64,000 nucleotides of DNA from Rhizomys pruinosus. Lineage: Eukaryota > Chordata > Mammalia > Rodentia > Spalacidae. Made by a program: the position numbers and the translations under genes. Positions within the stretch are counted from its first letter, which is position 1. Every line of letters starts with the position of its first letter. The stretch is from contig VZQC01012261.1 in assembly GCA_009823505.1 (NCBI GenBank), forward strand, positions 1,417,819-1,481,818, read 5' to 3'. The notes beneath the pieces were generated by a model. That model was not told where the DNA came from and searched no databases. It saw only the letters and a program-made list of their open reading frames with translations. This document shows positions 1 to 12,299 of the stretch, in pieces.

Positions 1-70
1 AATGTAAATAGAGACAAGACTTGACACAGAAGAGAAGCTTTTTAACATTTAAGATGCCATGAACATTCTA

Positions 71-195
71 GAAGCAGAGACAGGAAGATTGCAAGTTTGA
101 GGCCAGCCTGACCTACATGATGAGTTCAAGGCCAACCTAGGCTACACAGCAAGACCCTGCCCCCACCCTCACCCCACCCCCCCAAAAAAAAAGAA
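71..195 (+). mobile_element. old B1-like SINE fragment
   Basis: The right part of a B1 is recognisable: an 'aggccagcctgacctacatg' segment, then a 'gctacacagcaagaccctg' end and an A-rich tail near 183-200. The left third is degraded. Divergence from the crisp B1s elsewhere in the window suggests an old insertion. Confidence 0.55.
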
Positions 196-199
196 AAGA

Positions 200-1580
200 A
201 GAGGGGGCAAAAAAGCCCTAAATTAAAATTTAAAGGAATCCAAGGATGTCTAAGGATCTGCACTGGGCCTTTTGTGCCAAGGAGAAAATCTCAGAAACCT
301 CTCCTGGTTTTGTTTTTCCTTGGAATATTTTTCGAGTATATTTATAATCATAAAGGACACATAAGAAAAGATTTGGAAATTCCAAACAGAAGATTAACCA
401 TTGGCATTGCACTGTGGTTCCTGGGCTGCTGCTTGAGTAGCGCCTTCTGTTCCTGCTGAAAGACTCCGTTGAGGGTCAGTGGAACACACTCCACCTTGTG
501 CTTTAGCCTCCTTTAGGGGTTTGCTTCATTAGACAGTGTTTCTTTCTGTTCCAAACAGAATCCTTTTTCTTTGGATTTCTTTTTGAGGCTGTGATGCAAA
601 TCCTTGGTGTCCTTTTTAATGTGAATGAAAACAATGTGGAGAGGAAGTGTGGAGGCTTGGAATCTCAGCCCAGGCTCCACAGGTCCCTGGGGACCAGTGA
701 GGTTCCTTTCCCTATTGGTGGCCGGAAGCGGGAGAGAGGATGATCACTGCTTCCTGCCTTAAGTTTCTGTGAGACTCCTTCCTGGAAGCTTCCTCAGTCT
801 TCCCACAGACATTAATCAAGCCCCATTGGTGTGCTTATCCCTGGGCTGACTCAGAGGATGACGGCCAATGAGAGGAACAGGAAAGTGGAGTAAACCAAAA
901 ATTCCAGTGCTGTGGTATGAGTTCAAAGGACACCCAGGGTTGAAGGACAGAAGAGCGAGCCTCGGATGCCAGGAGAGGTAGGTTTCATGGGAATACAAAC
1001 CCAGGGTTGGGAATTAAAAATGATAGGAGGGTGGACTGAGAAGTGGCTGGTCAGATGAAATGAGACACGGTCATTCTGAAGTGCGGGGAGCTAGCATGCC
1101 GGTGGCAGTTCCGAGAACCTCCAGTTGTTTAGCATCCCTGGCAAGCAGGGCACGGTAGAAATGGACACACAGGAATGATGGGTGTGGACCTACCTGAGCT
1201 CTGTAATTCCATGGTGTCCTCAGAAGTGTGGAGTTTTACTTTGGAGAAATTTGAGAGCCGAGGATTCCAAACAAGGGAATAACATTTGGGATGTCTCTAG
1301 AGTCACCATTTTGCATGATGTTGGTTGCATTCTCCAGTAAAATGTTATTTCGTGAAAATACGTTCAAGAATGTCTTTGTTTGCAAGCCAGCACTTTGTGT
1401 TGCTGCACAGATTCTGCCTTCATCCTGTGATCTTAAGCTTAGCGGGCCTCGGCTAGCCTTTGTCTGTGTATCCCTTCCTTCCTTAAAGCTGAGCCACTGT
1501 GCCCCACTATGGCATCAGAATTCACCTGATACACAGCACAGAGAAGCAGTTATTAAAAATGAGTAAATAGATAATCTCTC
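200..1580. other. unique intronic sequence
   Basis: No repeat, exon or regulatory element recognised. Short open frames here have no codon structure or similarity that I recognise. Confidence 0.4.
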
Positions 1581-1581
1581 T

Positions 1582-1617
1582 AAGAAGCTCATATGTAAAT
1601 TTACATATGAGCTTCTT
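1582..1617. repeat. perfect 36-bp palindrome
   Basis: The 18 bases from 1582 are the exact reverse complement of the 18 bases from 1600, with no spacer; the symmetry ends at 1581/1618. It could form a hairpin or cruciform. It has no SINE or LINE resemblance. Confidence 0.9.
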
Positions 1618-1719
1618 CAACAAGGCAGAATGCCCAGTAGTTTTTAGAAACTTCAGTTGAATAACTCTTTTTGGAATATAATTTTTCCTTGGACTTGAAG
1701 GAGAGCTTTGGAGAGCTTT

Positions 1720-1872
1720 TTTTTTTTTTTTGTCTTTTCGAGACAGGGTCTCCCTGTAGCCCCAGCTGTCCTGGAACTCACTCTGTAGACCAGGCTGGCC
1801 TTGAACTCACAAAGATCCTCTTGCCTCTGCCTCCCAAGTGCTAGGATTAAGGCGTGCGCCACCACGCCCGGC
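1720..1872 (-). mobile_element. B1 SINE
   Basis: Complete B1 read on the minus strand: oligo-T (reverse of the A tail) at the left, 'cgagacagggtctccctgta' and 'accaggctggccttgaactc' in the middle, 'ccaccacgcccggc' at the right. It is flanked by an 11-bp direct repeat, tggagagcttt, at 1709-1719 and 1873-1883, the target-site duplication. The body is close to the consensus of the other B1s, so it is fairly young. Confidence 0.95.
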
Positions 1873-2025
1873 TGGAGAGCTTTCTTTTTATTACATTGTG
1901 AACGTACTGCATTCCAACTCTGCATAGGAAGAAATGTAAAACAAGTTCATCAGGGCTAACTTTTCTTTCTGTTGTTCAGCTATGTCACTGAAAAAAGGCT
2001 AAAAAATAATTAAAAAAAAAATATT

Positions 2026-2154
2026 GCCAGGCATGGTGGTGTACACCTTTAATCCCAGCACTCGGGAGGCATATGCAGGTGGATCTCTGTGAGTTCAAAT
2101 CCAGCCTGGTCTACAGAGTTCCAGGCCAGCTGGGGCTACAGGGAGACCCTGTCT

Positions 2155-2158
<4 letters not shown>
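2026..2158 (+). mobile_element. B1 SINE
   Basis: Starts 'gccaggcatggtggtgtaca' and ends 'gggagaccctgtctcaaaca'. A small central deletion has removed part of 'tctacagagtgagttccagg'. The A tail has become the (CA)n array that follows. Confidence 0.92.

Positions 2159-2204
<46 letters not shown>
2156..2204. repeat. (CA)n microsatellite
   Basis: About 24 uninterrupted CA units directly after the B1 end, consistent with growth of a microsatellite from a SINE tail. Confidence 0.97.
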
Positions 2205-2205
<1 letters not shown>

Positions 2206-2397
2206 TATGTTTATGAGTGTTTTGCCTGCATGTATTTAAGTGCACCTTTGTCATGCAATGCCTGTGGAGGTCAGAAGAGGACGTTGGATCTCCTGGAACT
2301 GGAGTTATCTATAGTTGTTAGCTGCCATGTGGGCACTGGAAATCAAACCTAGGACCTAAGCCAGCGTTCTTAACCACTGAGCCTTTTCTCCACCCCC
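2205..2397 (-). mobile_element. B2 SINE
   Basis: Minus-strand B2: 'tatgagtgttttgcctgcat' (3' part), 'ggtcagaagagg', 'ctcctggaactggagtta', then 'cttaaccactgagcc' from the tRNA-like head. Moderately diverged. Confidence 0.9.
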
Positions 2398-2399
2398 CT

Positions 2400-5300
2400 C
2401 AAATTCATTTGTTATAAGACTCCAGTTTGTAAGTGACCACTCTGTGTCAGTACAGAAAACTCATGTTGCTCAGCAGATGTAAAGACAGCATGAAATCTCG
2501 GCCTGTGTCCGAGGCCAGGGCTGCAGTAGCAGACCACATGCCTTTCCTTTTCTGGAGCTTCTGACAGCCTCACAGCTGCTCTGATGAGACTGTATAACAG
2601 GATATACAGTTTGCAGACAGGGAAACTAAGGCTGCAGGGATGCAGTGCCCTTTGTTCAGGGACCCTTACAATAGGATTGCCACCTTCTCTCTGAAAGTTT
2701 CCTTACTTGCTGTCATGGCAGGCTTCTTGTTGTGGTTGTTTTTGTTGTTGTCACTGTTCCGGTTGTCTTTAATCTCAGCTTGCTGCTTCCTTCCATTTCT
2801 CTATTCTCATTTTACTCAGTAATGATACTTGTCATTTTCTCCTGACTTGTAGGAAGCTTCCTTTGCCACGAGTAGGTACAGCGCTAAGGGAAGGGGAGCA
2901 TAGTGCCCACTTTGCTGACACTGTGGGGAACTGGCCCCTTGGCGCAGAGGTCAGTCAGTTACTTCCGTAACCCGACCTGAGAGGTACTTCCAACTCAGGT
3001 CCTTAGCCTGGGAAAGCGGATCATTTCCCCATCTTGGCAGTGCTTTTTCCACCTGCCCAAAGACTGCTGGCCCCTGGACAGGAATTTCAGGCTGATGGCT
3101 GATTGCCTATCTTCAGCCTATGCCCACTCACAATTCACTTCGCCATACCAGGTTGGTGGTCTAAAGGACCGCTGTCCAACTCACTGGTCACTCAAACGAA
3201 ATTCAGGCCTGCTTCAGCCTGTATGCACACAAAAAATAACGGCCGGGAATTCAGTAATGATGGTACTGGATAATTTGATTTATTGCCTGCTATAGCTTGC
3301 TTTTATAAGCAAAATGATGTCAGCTCCTAAAGCCAATCACAGACCCCCAGTACCATGCCACTGCATACCGCTGCTCCACCTAGCATCCTGTACCTGGGCC
3401 ACTTTGCTTGCTCCTTCTTAGGGCAGGGTCAGAGAAATCCCATGACTCCCACATGGAGCCCTGAGGTGTGCTAGCTGAGAGCTAGCTCCCAATTCAAACG
3501 GGATCTTCCCACACTGGCTCTATCACTTTTCTCCTGGAAAGCAACAAGTCATCTCTCATCATCATCATCATCATCATCATCGTCATCATCATCGTCATCA
3601 TCATCATCCTTAGCTGTGCTCACATACAAGGAGTTTTTTTCTTAGTTACTAACAGTAGCCACAACAGTTCAACCACCCCAAATCTACATTGAACCCCTAG
3701 TGTTTATATATTCACCTTGTTCAGACTTTCAGTCTGTAAAGAAATAGAAGCCCTAGTCATAGAACAACCAATCAGATGGTAACTCCAGGTGGCTGAAAGT
3801 CACAAAGTGGGGGCAGACATAGCACTAGAAGGCAAGATTCTAAGGAGACTTCTTGGAGGACATTTCCAGTAAGCTGCACCTTTGAGAAAGGAGAAGCTTT
3901 ATTTAAGGAAGAATTTGAGACAGATGTAGCCAGTTCTTGCCTCAAAGCAGCTCACCCTAATATAGCACCCATTTTTCTCTGTTCCTGAGAACTAAACCAA
4001 CCAGGTGAATACACTCACATGTTAAAGAATGGGAGGCACTGCTGGAATTGTAGGAGTCCCACATCTCCACTTCCCTAGGTGGACCATAATAGACTGACTG
4101 GATGATCATCTCTGAGGTACAAATGAGGCAGCCTCAGTTACTTTAGTTTCCTTCAGAACATATCTAGAGAGATCTGAGGTGTCCCACTGAACTGAAGTTC
4201 AAATCTACTCACGAGGGGACCTGATCTGCTTACCACTAGCCTCATTCTGCCAGGGCCCACCAGACTGGAAATGATTCTGAACCACATCTGCCCCACCCTC
4301 CCAGCACTCTTCCAAATCCACATCTGAAGGCCTCTAAACTGCATGAGATGTCATGTCATTGGTTTGTTATTGATTAAGGCTAAGGCTTGGCACTCTGCCC
4401 AATTTCAACCCCAGAAACAGTAGCGTCCGACTTCTGAAATTGAGTATAACAGAAAGCTATGAAACCCAAACCATGAAAGGAAAAATAAAGCAAAGGAAAA
4501 TTTCCAGGGGGTTCCATAGAGGATTCCATGGCCAGAGACTCTGGAGGCTTTGGAAAGGCAGGAAGACATCCAGGGACTCCAGTCCACTCTACTTGAGATT
4601 CGTACAGAGCAAGAAAAGCCTTTCCCAGCTGTTCCTCAGCTCAGCACCTACAGAACACACATCAGGTTCCATGTGCTCTGCCAGGCACTGGTCTTGTCAG
4701 CAGTGACTAAGGCAACCTCACTCTTGAAGAGCTGTGGTCAGATGGGGGAGACAGACATGCATTGAGAACATTCCAGGATAATCTCGTAAGGACTATAATA
4801 GATGTGTACAAGACAGAGCTGAGCCAGTCATCTTGGGATTTCAATGAGGTCTTCACTGAATCATGGTAGAAGATGAATGAGAGCAGATCAGTAAGAAAAC
4901 CTTAGGTGGACTGTGACAGATGAAAAGATAAAGGAGAGGAAGTAGTTAGAACTAAATGTGGGGTGTGTACAGCCTGGGCTGGGGAACTCTGAGCAGTGCT
5001 GGATGGGAAGCCTGGTTGGCAGTGGCCAGGCTGGGGCAGGGGTTGGGGGGCACCATAGGCCATGATGGTGAGCTGACAACTTATGCTGCTGGTGACCTGA
5101 AGGATAAAGGAGCTTTCAGGAGGTGATCTTAGTTGCAGGAGACTTGGGATTCTGTTGTAGTGTCTCGGGCACCAGATAAGGAACTAAACCAGGGAGGAGG
5201 GAATGGGGTTGAGAGGAGAAAAGGAGTTTGTGAAGAATCTAAGTGACAAATTCAACAGCTCCTGGGGTTATGCTTTGAGAATATGGAGAGTTAAGAGAAA

Positions 5301-5890
5301 AGGGAAATCTTAAGACGATTCCCAGGCATTTGACTAATAGAATACTGCTCGATTGATTTATTCATTTATTTAACTACATTTTTCCTATGAAACCAAGCAG
5401 AACACATGTGTTAGTCAGATCATCGTAGCTGACACTCAGCTGAGAAAAACAGAGGAAGAAGGGTTTCCGTTGGCTGAGGGCTAGAGAAGTTTCCCTGTTA
5501 TGGTGGGGAGGATAGGGTAGGCCAAACTCTTGTCACAGTAACCAGGAAGCAGAGAGAGGAGACGAGGGTGAGGAGAGAGGAGATGAGACTTTCCTTATTC
5601 CCCGTGGGTCCCCAAACAGAGGGACGGTGTTGCCCACATCCAAGTCGGTCTTCTCCACTTAGTCCTCTCTGAAAGCATCCTCTCAGACACACCCAAGATG
5701 CACTTTATTAATCAGGGAACTTTTCAGTCCAATGATGTTGACATTTAAGACTAATCATGATAACGTATGGCTAAAAATTTCAGGTGGGGCAGGATAGGAG
5801 AAGAGAGAAGAGAAGATGAGGGAGGAAAGGAGAGGGAAGGAAAGACGTGTTTTCATATAAAAGGGTAACTGTTACTTGTGAAATTCGTTT
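2400..5890. other. unique intronic sequence with one trinucleotide array
   Basis: I recognise only the (ATC)n array at 3556-3609. The part from about 3060 to 3540 could be an old LTR-type repeat, but I could not support that from ends or a polyadenylation signal. Confidence 0.35.
3556..3609. repeat. (ATC)n trinucleotide array
   Basis: About 17 TCA/ATC units with two interspersed TCG units. Confidence 0.95.
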
Positions 5891-5893
5891 CAG

Positions 5894-5902
5894 TCTCTCT
5901 CT

Positions 5903-5943
<41 letters not shown>
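5894..5943. repeat. compound (TC)n(TG)n microsatellite
   Basis: A short TC run passes into about 18 TG units. Confidence 0.95.
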
Positions 5944-5944
<1 letters not shown>

Positions 5945-6075
5945 ATGTCTGTGTATACATGTTCACAACTGTCTTTTTATTTTACAATACAGATTGTAGT
6001 CAAACATTTGAAATCTCTACAGTGTTGCTATGGTCATGACTCAACTAGGAATGATTTTCATGTATGAATGCACCC

Positions 6076-6123
6076 CTCTTTTATGAGAATAAAATGAAGC
6101 TCTTTTATGAGAATAAAAAGAAA
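6076..6123. repeat. 24-bp unit repeated twice in tandem
   Basis: The 24 bases from 6076 recur from 6100 with two or three changes near the end ('tatgagaataaaa' in both). Confidence 0.8.
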
Positions 6124-6126
6124 CAA

Positions 6127-6183
6127 CTCTCTCTCTCTGACTCTCTGTCTCTCTTGCTCTCTCTCTCTCTCTCTCTCTCTCTC
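6127..6183. repeat. (CT)n microsatellite
   Basis: CT units with a few interruptions, pure over the last ~25 bases. Confidence 0.95.
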
Positions 6184-6379
6184 ATTCAGTTTTTTTAATA
6201 CTGTAACTCATGCTGGCCTAGGACTCATTATTTAGTGCTCCTGACCCTGTATTCTCAAACTCTCAACAATTCTTTTTGCCTCATGAATCCTGGGGTCGCC
6301 ATGCCTCCTGCCTTCTTGATATTTTCTTGATATTACTCTTCTGACACTAAATCTTGTGGTTCTATGTGGGCTTGGAATT

Positions 6380-6845
6380 CCCAAGGCTTTGATGAAGAGC
6401 TGTTAAAGGGATCAGAGACAGCAGAAATGATTCTCCTGGCCAATGCAGGACAGTGTTGTCTTGCCCTTCAGAAAACAGGGGCAGTCCCTTTTCTAAGCCT
6501 AGGGAACAATCTGTGGAAGAGGGGGCATGGTAGAATGTAAGGACTGCGATTGGGGCAAATGGTGAAACTACAGCAATATAGACTGGACACTTATTTGATC
6601 AACTTGATTGAACATACAAGCCCCCCAGCTGGATGGTGGGACCCTTGGGCTGTGTGGGTTTGGGCACAACTGCTTGCAAATNGGTGAAACTACAGCAATA
6701 TAGACTGGACACTTATTTGATCAACTTGATTGAACATACAAGCCCCCCAGCTGGATGGTGGGACCCTTGGGCTGTGTGGGTTTGGGCACAACTGCTTGCA
6801 AATTGGTTTTACATGAAGGATGCTTGAACTCATAAATTATTACTT
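6380..6845 (+). repeat. interspersed repeat of unidentified family, copy 1
   Basis: This segment reappears in reverse orientation at 22656-23036: 'agggaacaatctgtggaaga', 'ttgattgaacatacaagccc' and 'gggcacaactgcttgcaaat' are matched by near-exact reverse complements there. It is therefore a dispersed repeat. I recognise neither a coding region nor the family. It is artificially lengthened by the 121-bp duplication at 6561-6803. Confidence 0.75.
6561..6803 (+). repeat. perfect 121-bp tandem duplication across a single N
   Basis: Positions 6561-6681 and 6683-6803 read identically and are separated by one N at 6682. The related copy at 22.7 kb has the segment only once. This looks like two contig ends that overlap but were not merged. 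Confidence 0.9.
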
Positions 6846-6849
6846 ATTG

Positions 6850-6932
6850 TTAAAAAATGGAAAAAAAAATATTTTTAAATAAATAAATAAATAAAAATTA
6901 ATTAAAATAAAATAAATAAATTTAAAAAAACA
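6850..6932. repeat. A/T-rich simple sequence
   Basis: Runs of AAAT/AATA units; probably the A-rich tail of the repeat to the left. Confidence 0.8.
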
Positions 6933-7254
6933 GGGGCAGCATTGAGGTATAGAGACTCCACTGCTCAAGGTTATCTGCAGACACACTCCTACAGGCAAAC
7001 TCACAGCTAGGTGAATGATATTATCTTGTTTTCATAGACTGCTTTCCAGTCTATAGAATACTTCATAATACATTTTCCCTTATTGGCTCAGACCTGTGGT
7101 ATTGGAGGACACTCAATATAGAGACACTTTTTTCTGGTTTGTTTATCTCCATGTCTATGGGGTCCTCTTCATGGAATTTGCTCATCCATTCAGTCAACAT
7201 TCACTTAACAATAGCCATTTGCAAGATGCTACGATGAGAACTGGAGATGTGAGC

Positions 7255-7419
7255 CAATGAGATGGAGCTCAGTAGGTGCAGATGCTTGTCACCAAACTTG
7301 ATGACCTGAGTTCCATCCCCAGGACCCACAGAGTGGGAGAACCAACTTCCGCAAGTTGTTCTCCGGCCTCCATGTGGGCACTGTGGTACACACGGATACG
7401 TCCATCCACCCACATACAT
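7255..7419 (+). mobile_element. B3-type SINE
   Basis: tRNA-like head 'gagatggagctcagtaggtg', then 'tgatgacctgagttccatcc', 'gttctccggcctccatgtgg' and a CA/TA-rich end, the order seen in B3 elements. Confidence 0.75.
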
Positions 7420-7431
7420 ATAAGTAATTTT

Positions 7432-7634
7432 TTTTATGTGTATGAGTGTACTGTCTGCATGTAGGTTGGTGCGCCAGTGTCATGCAATGCCGCAGAGGTC
7501 AGAAGAGGGCGTCATATTCCCCTGGAACTGGAGTTAAAGATGGTTCTTAGCCGCCATGTAGGTGCTGGGAATCGAACCCAGTCCTCTGCAAGAGCAGTCG
7601 GTGCTCTTAACCACTGAGCCATCTCTCCAGCCCC
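7432..7634 (-). mobile_element. B2 SINE
   Basis: Complete minus-strand B2 ending 'gccatctctccagcccc'. A 12-bp direct repeat, ataagtaatttt, flanks it at 7420-7431 and 7635-7646. It landed at the tail of the preceding B3. Confidence 0.95.
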
Positions 7635-7649
7635 ATAAGTAATTTTGTT

Positions 7650-9425
7650 AAGACCTGGAGGTGTAAAGATGCAGTCTGGTGTTGTGTGCCTTTGATGTCA
7701 TAATTTAAGAAGTTACAAACCCACATATTTATTAAAGGATGCTTGCAGCATTGCATTTTACATATTTATACAATGCACATGCATGAATAACAAAAGGACC
7801 CCAAACCATGCATTAGTCAGAGCAAGAAAGACTCCTTACTAACTTTTTAAATTTTATTTTAATATTTACTTTTTATTTTGGAAAACCGGAGATTTATGGA
7901 GGACAGATTTCAAAATTTTCAATGTTAGGTACCATAGGAGCATCCACAGAACACCAATTATAACATTTTAGGCATAAGATCAAAGTAGTTGTTATGAATG
8001 TAAATGAATTTAAGTTTATCTGTGTGATAGCCGAATGGTTTTCCACACTGCTTCCTCACACAGAAGATTCCTAAATAGATTCCTGAAGTGTTTTTAACAA
8101 TGAGAATGAACTTGGCATGAAGCACCTGGGAAATTCACGACTTGTTGAGAACAATGACCACAGGCTGCATGTTAACTCCCAACTTTCCCCTTGGGATTAT
8201 TCCCGGGAAGCTCATAGCCTTTGCTCACAATTTACCCATTTGTTCATATTTTCCTTATAACAAGGAAACAACTTTCTGAAACTTCATTTCTGCTAATGAA
8301 ACCCACATGTCTGATACAGACTTCTTTCTCAGAGTTCTATTTGGTTATGTTTTAACACATCTTTGACCTTGGAATCCCCACATATCAGGCATAGGAAGGC
8401 TAATGTTTTACTTATTAACTAGTAAGCACACTGTAAACCATAATAGCAAAACCGTTTCCCTCTGGATAATGTTCATACTCCCAAAGTAACAGGCTCTTAG
8501 GAGAACCCTTAACTGCATCTTCAAAGTGCCACATCTCATTTATGACTCTCAGCACATCTCGTTAAACAGCACTGCCTGGTGAGAAGCCTGGCTTCCTACA
8601 ACATTGCATCATTTAATAGAAAGATTGTAATGAAACCTTCCAGGGAATATAAAAATTAATCATCTGTTAGATACTTTGTCAAAGGAGAATCTGGATACAG
8701 GCTGGCAGGTGGCATCAGGTCTCAGGGTCCTCCAGCAGGCATAGATACAGGAGTGTAAGAAACAGCTGCCAGGAAGGCATGGTGTCACAAGAATCCAGGT
8801 CCCTTCATAAGCAGAAGAAAAGTTCTCTATAGCAGAACCATTTGAGTTACCTTTTGGCTTGAATTTGTATCATCTGGTGTTTTGGTGGTCACCTTATATA
8901 AAGTGCCCCCTTTGCTGTGATACCTGGAGAGCACTTAATTCTCCACAGGGATTTTCTTTTTTGGTTTGTAATGGAAGCTGGTGGTTGTCTTCCCTGCCTC
9001 ACTTTGAGGCTGTCAAGCCAGGGATTGTTCTGTGGTGCTTTACAGTAAGCTTTCTCACAGGGGTGCTCCACACATATCTGTTGCCAAATGAGCTGAGTGA
9101 AGAGACTTGGAGACCATAACAAGCACTGCGTTCTATTATAGAAAAATAATTAGTAAGAGTGGCAGACACTGTGCTCTGGGTATGTGTTTTACAGTGATAT
9201 GCTCACTTAAGTCTTAACGCCAGTCTCTGATAGGTGCTATTGTGTAGTCTCATTCTAAATATGAGGAAACAGAGGCATGCTGTAGCTAGCTTCCCCAAGA
9301 TCAGGAGCTTAGTGAGACTTGGAGCTGGACTTAAACCTCAGCCTTTGCTTCTAAGCACTTTCTGCTCTGTTACCCACCCTTGAATCCTCTTAGTATACCC
9401 TCAAATACAGGACCGCTTGCTAGAT
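7650..9425. other. unique intronic sequence
   Basis: No repeat or exon recognised in about 1.8 kb of moderately AT-rich sequence. Confidence 0.4.
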
Positions 9426-9429
9426 AAAG

Positions 9430-9640
9430 TGACTGGAGAGACAGCTTAAGAGCACTGGCTGCTCTTGCAGAGGACCCAGGTTTGATTCCCAGCACCCATG
9501 TGGCAACTAACAACCATCATTAACTCCAGTTCCAGGGAATCCAACACCCTCTTCAGATTTCTTTAAGCATTGCACAACATGGGTGCACCTATCTACATGC
9601 AGGCAATACATAGTAAGCATAATAAATATTTTTTTAAAAA
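9430..9640 (+). mobile_element. B2 SINE
   Basis: Head 'ctggagagacagcttaagag', B-box-like 'aggtttgattcccagcaccc', 'aactccagttccagggaatc' and a 3' end with 'acatgcaggcaatacat'. Diverged from the younger copies. Confidence 0.92.
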
Positions 9641-9644
9641 GTAA

Positions 9645-10500
9645 ATCTGTAAAACTAAGTATATTATTCAATGAGAAAAAACAAGTAATATTTATGCCAT
9701 TAGCAAAATGGAGCTAGAATTCATCTCCGAATTTTTTAGAACTCCCTTTTAAAGCAACATTAATCTTGCATAAACATAAAATTATTCTCTTTTAAGAATT
9801 TGGATTTTTGTTTTTAATGAATTTGATAATTTCACAAACAGCAAATTATATTGTGCTTTTCATTGTGTAAATTTTATTTTAGAGTCCTGCAAACTCCAAA
9901 TATTCACATGTTCATTTTCAAGAGATCTGGAATTTGCCTTTATTTGGTGTTGTTTGCTTTTTTTTTTTTAATGCAACCTTGAAACTTTAGCAGTCAAGAA
10001 ATACCAGTTTGTCACAGAGTAAAATGTATCACTGAGATTTTATAAATACATATTCAGGAAGCTAAACATCAGTGGAACAGCTGTTAAATAAAACTTTTGC
10101 TTTCCAAATACCTGTACTTCCAAAAAAGGAGGGGATATGACCCAGGATCTAACCTTGACTTTGAACTTCCTGATTATGTTAGTTTAAGACATCCCTGTGG
10201 CATCATTTAAGCATAGCTTTCATATATGAATAAATTTCCACTTGAGAATGTGAAATAACATGAGAAATGTCCACCCAAAAAGTAGTCTCTGAAATATATC
10301 CATTAAGGTGTACATTCTGGTGAAATTTTCTATTTAGATAGAAAGCCTCTGGAGAAATGGATTTATTTTAAAACTTAGATTGTGTAAGTCTTCACTGATA
10401 AGAAAAAGATACTTTTTAAAACTAAGGGCAGCAGGAAACATTATTTAGCTCTCTAAGATGTTTGAAAAGGATGTCAACTGAAAAAGGAGATCATACATTT
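9645..10500. other. unique AT-rich intronic sequence
   Basis: No repeat or exon recognised. Confidence 0.4.
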
Positions 10501-10507
10501 ATTTATT

Positions 10508-10645
10508 AAAGGGCTGGTAAGATGGCTCAGCTGGTGAAAAGTCAAGATCCAGTCCTCAAAACCTGCAGTTGAAGGATAGAGCCAACTCCTGAAAGTTGTC
10601 CTCTGACTTCCATATGCATGCCATGGTACACAAGCAACTGTACAC

Positions 10646-10687
<42 letters not shown>

Positions 10688-10745
10688 ACATGCATGCATG
10701 TACACACACTTGCACACACACACACAAATAATAAATAAAACGAAT
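10508..10745 (+). mobile_element. B3-type SINE with (CA)n tail
   Basis: Head 'gggctggtaagatggctcag', then 'agttgtcctctgacttccat' and a long CA-rich array from about 10640 to 10727 broken by TA and TG units. Confidence 0.8.
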
Positions 10746-10751
10746 TTTTAA

Positions 10752-10977
10752 GGGGGCTGGAGGCATGGCTCAGTGATTAAGAGCTCTTGACATTTTTTCC
10801 AGAGGACTCAAGTTAGATTCCCAGCACCCATGTTGGGAAGCTCACAGCTGCCTATAACCCAAGCTTCTGGGGTCCAGTGCCCTCTTCTGTCCTCCACAGC
10901 ACCTACATCCACATGCACATACCCACATACAGACACACACATATAAATAAAGTAAAATAAATCTTTAAAATAAGTAA
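10752..10977 (+). mobile_element. B2/B3-family SINE
   Basis: Head 'ggggctggaggcatggctca', 'ttagattcccagcacccatg', a GC-richer centre, then 'cacatgcacatacccacata' and an A-rich tail. It sits a few bases after the preceding element. Confidence 0.85.
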
Positions 10978-11034
10978 GTTAAAATTAGCCACTTGAAATT
11001 TTTCAAGATTCTTCTTAAATAAGAATTAGCTTTT

Positions 11035-11254
11035 AAGGAGATGGAGAGATGGCTCAGTGGTTAAGAACACCGACTGCTCTTGCAGAGGACCCAGGTTCGA
11101 TTCCCAGCACCCACATGGCAGCTAAGAACTGTCTTTAACTCCAGTTCCAGGGGAATCTGATGCCCTCTTCTGACCTCCATGGCATTGCATGACATGGGTG
11201 TACCAACCTAGATGCAGACAGTACACTCATACACATAAAAAATAATAAATAAAA
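11035..11254 (+). mobile_element. B2 SINE
   Basis: Complete B2 with 'gcagaggacccaggttcgat', 'aactccagttccaggggaat' and 'acagtacactcatacacata'. A 14-bp direct repeat (aagaatt[a/c]gctttt) at 11021-11034 and 11255-11268, differing at one base, is the target duplication. Confidence 0.95.
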
Positions 11255-11269
11255 AAGAATTCGCTTTTT

Positions 11270-12065
11270 TGAAATGTTTCAGTGACAATCTGTGAGTAAA
11301 ACAGCAACCCTGTGAGTATACTATATCTAATACCAATATTAAAGCAATGTCCTATTACTAATCAATCGTCCTCTCTTCCCATCCAGATCTATGTTTATTC
11401 CATATGGAAAAATGTCTTATTATTTAGATTTCTGTAGAAATTTGTGTAAAAATAGAAACATTCATTATTCTACTTTTTGAACATTAAAAATACTAACTAA
11501 AATAAATAATCTCACTAGTAATTAGATATCAGTAATTAGAAGTTTATTTCACTTTGTCTTGTTCTAAATAAAACTAGTCAAAAATCTCAAAAAAAGATAA
11601 ACTAAAATAAAATACATAAAATACTTAGCATATATATATGTTTTCATAATAAAAGAATAAGTAATTACATGCCAACTAAAATGTAATCTAATTAGGAGTT
11701 TTCCTTTTTGTTCTCTTCCTTTCATATTTTTTCCTCATTTGTCTTTTTATTCAAAAACAGAAAATTGAAATTAATGACCCTCTTGGTGTCTTCCTGGATT
11801 GGCTGCAGGGTGTCCACTATTCCTATCCCCTCCTACAGACACCAAGATCCTGTGAATGCTTATCACTTATTGAAAAATGGCATGTTTACACATAACCCAA
11901 GAATAGATCCTGTGTATGTTTTAAATAATCTCTAAATGACTAATAATAAATATATAATAAAATGTAAATGCTGTGGAAACAGTCGTTATAATGTATTGCT
12001 TAGTGAATAATGACAAGGTAAATCCCTGTGTCTGCTCAGTAAAGACCTATTTCTTCCAAGTGTCT
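11270..12065. other. unique AT-rich intronic sequence
   Basis: No repeat or exon recognised. Confidence 0.4.
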
Positions 12066-12069
12066 TTTT

Positions 12070-12299
12070 AAAAAATATTTTATTTATTATTTTTATTTTA
12101 TATATGTGAGTATATTGCCTGCAAGTATGTAAGTGTACCCAGGTCATGCAATATCCATGGAGGTCAAAAGAGAGCATAGGATCTTCTGGAACTGGAGTTA
12201 TAAACAGTTGTTAGCCACCACATGGGTGCTTAGAATTGAACCCATGTCCTCTGCAAGAGCAGACAGTGCTCTTAACCACTGAGCCATCTCTCTAGGCCC
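12070..12299 (-). mobile_element. B2 SINE
   Basis: Minus-strand B2: oligo-T/AT-rich left end, 'ctggaactggagttataaac', 'cctctgcaagagcagacagt', and 'actgagccatctctctaggc' at the right. Confidence 0.92.

Noticed and set aside
3060..3540. Possible LTR
   Set aside because: No clear terminal TG..CA ends, target duplication or second copy in the window.
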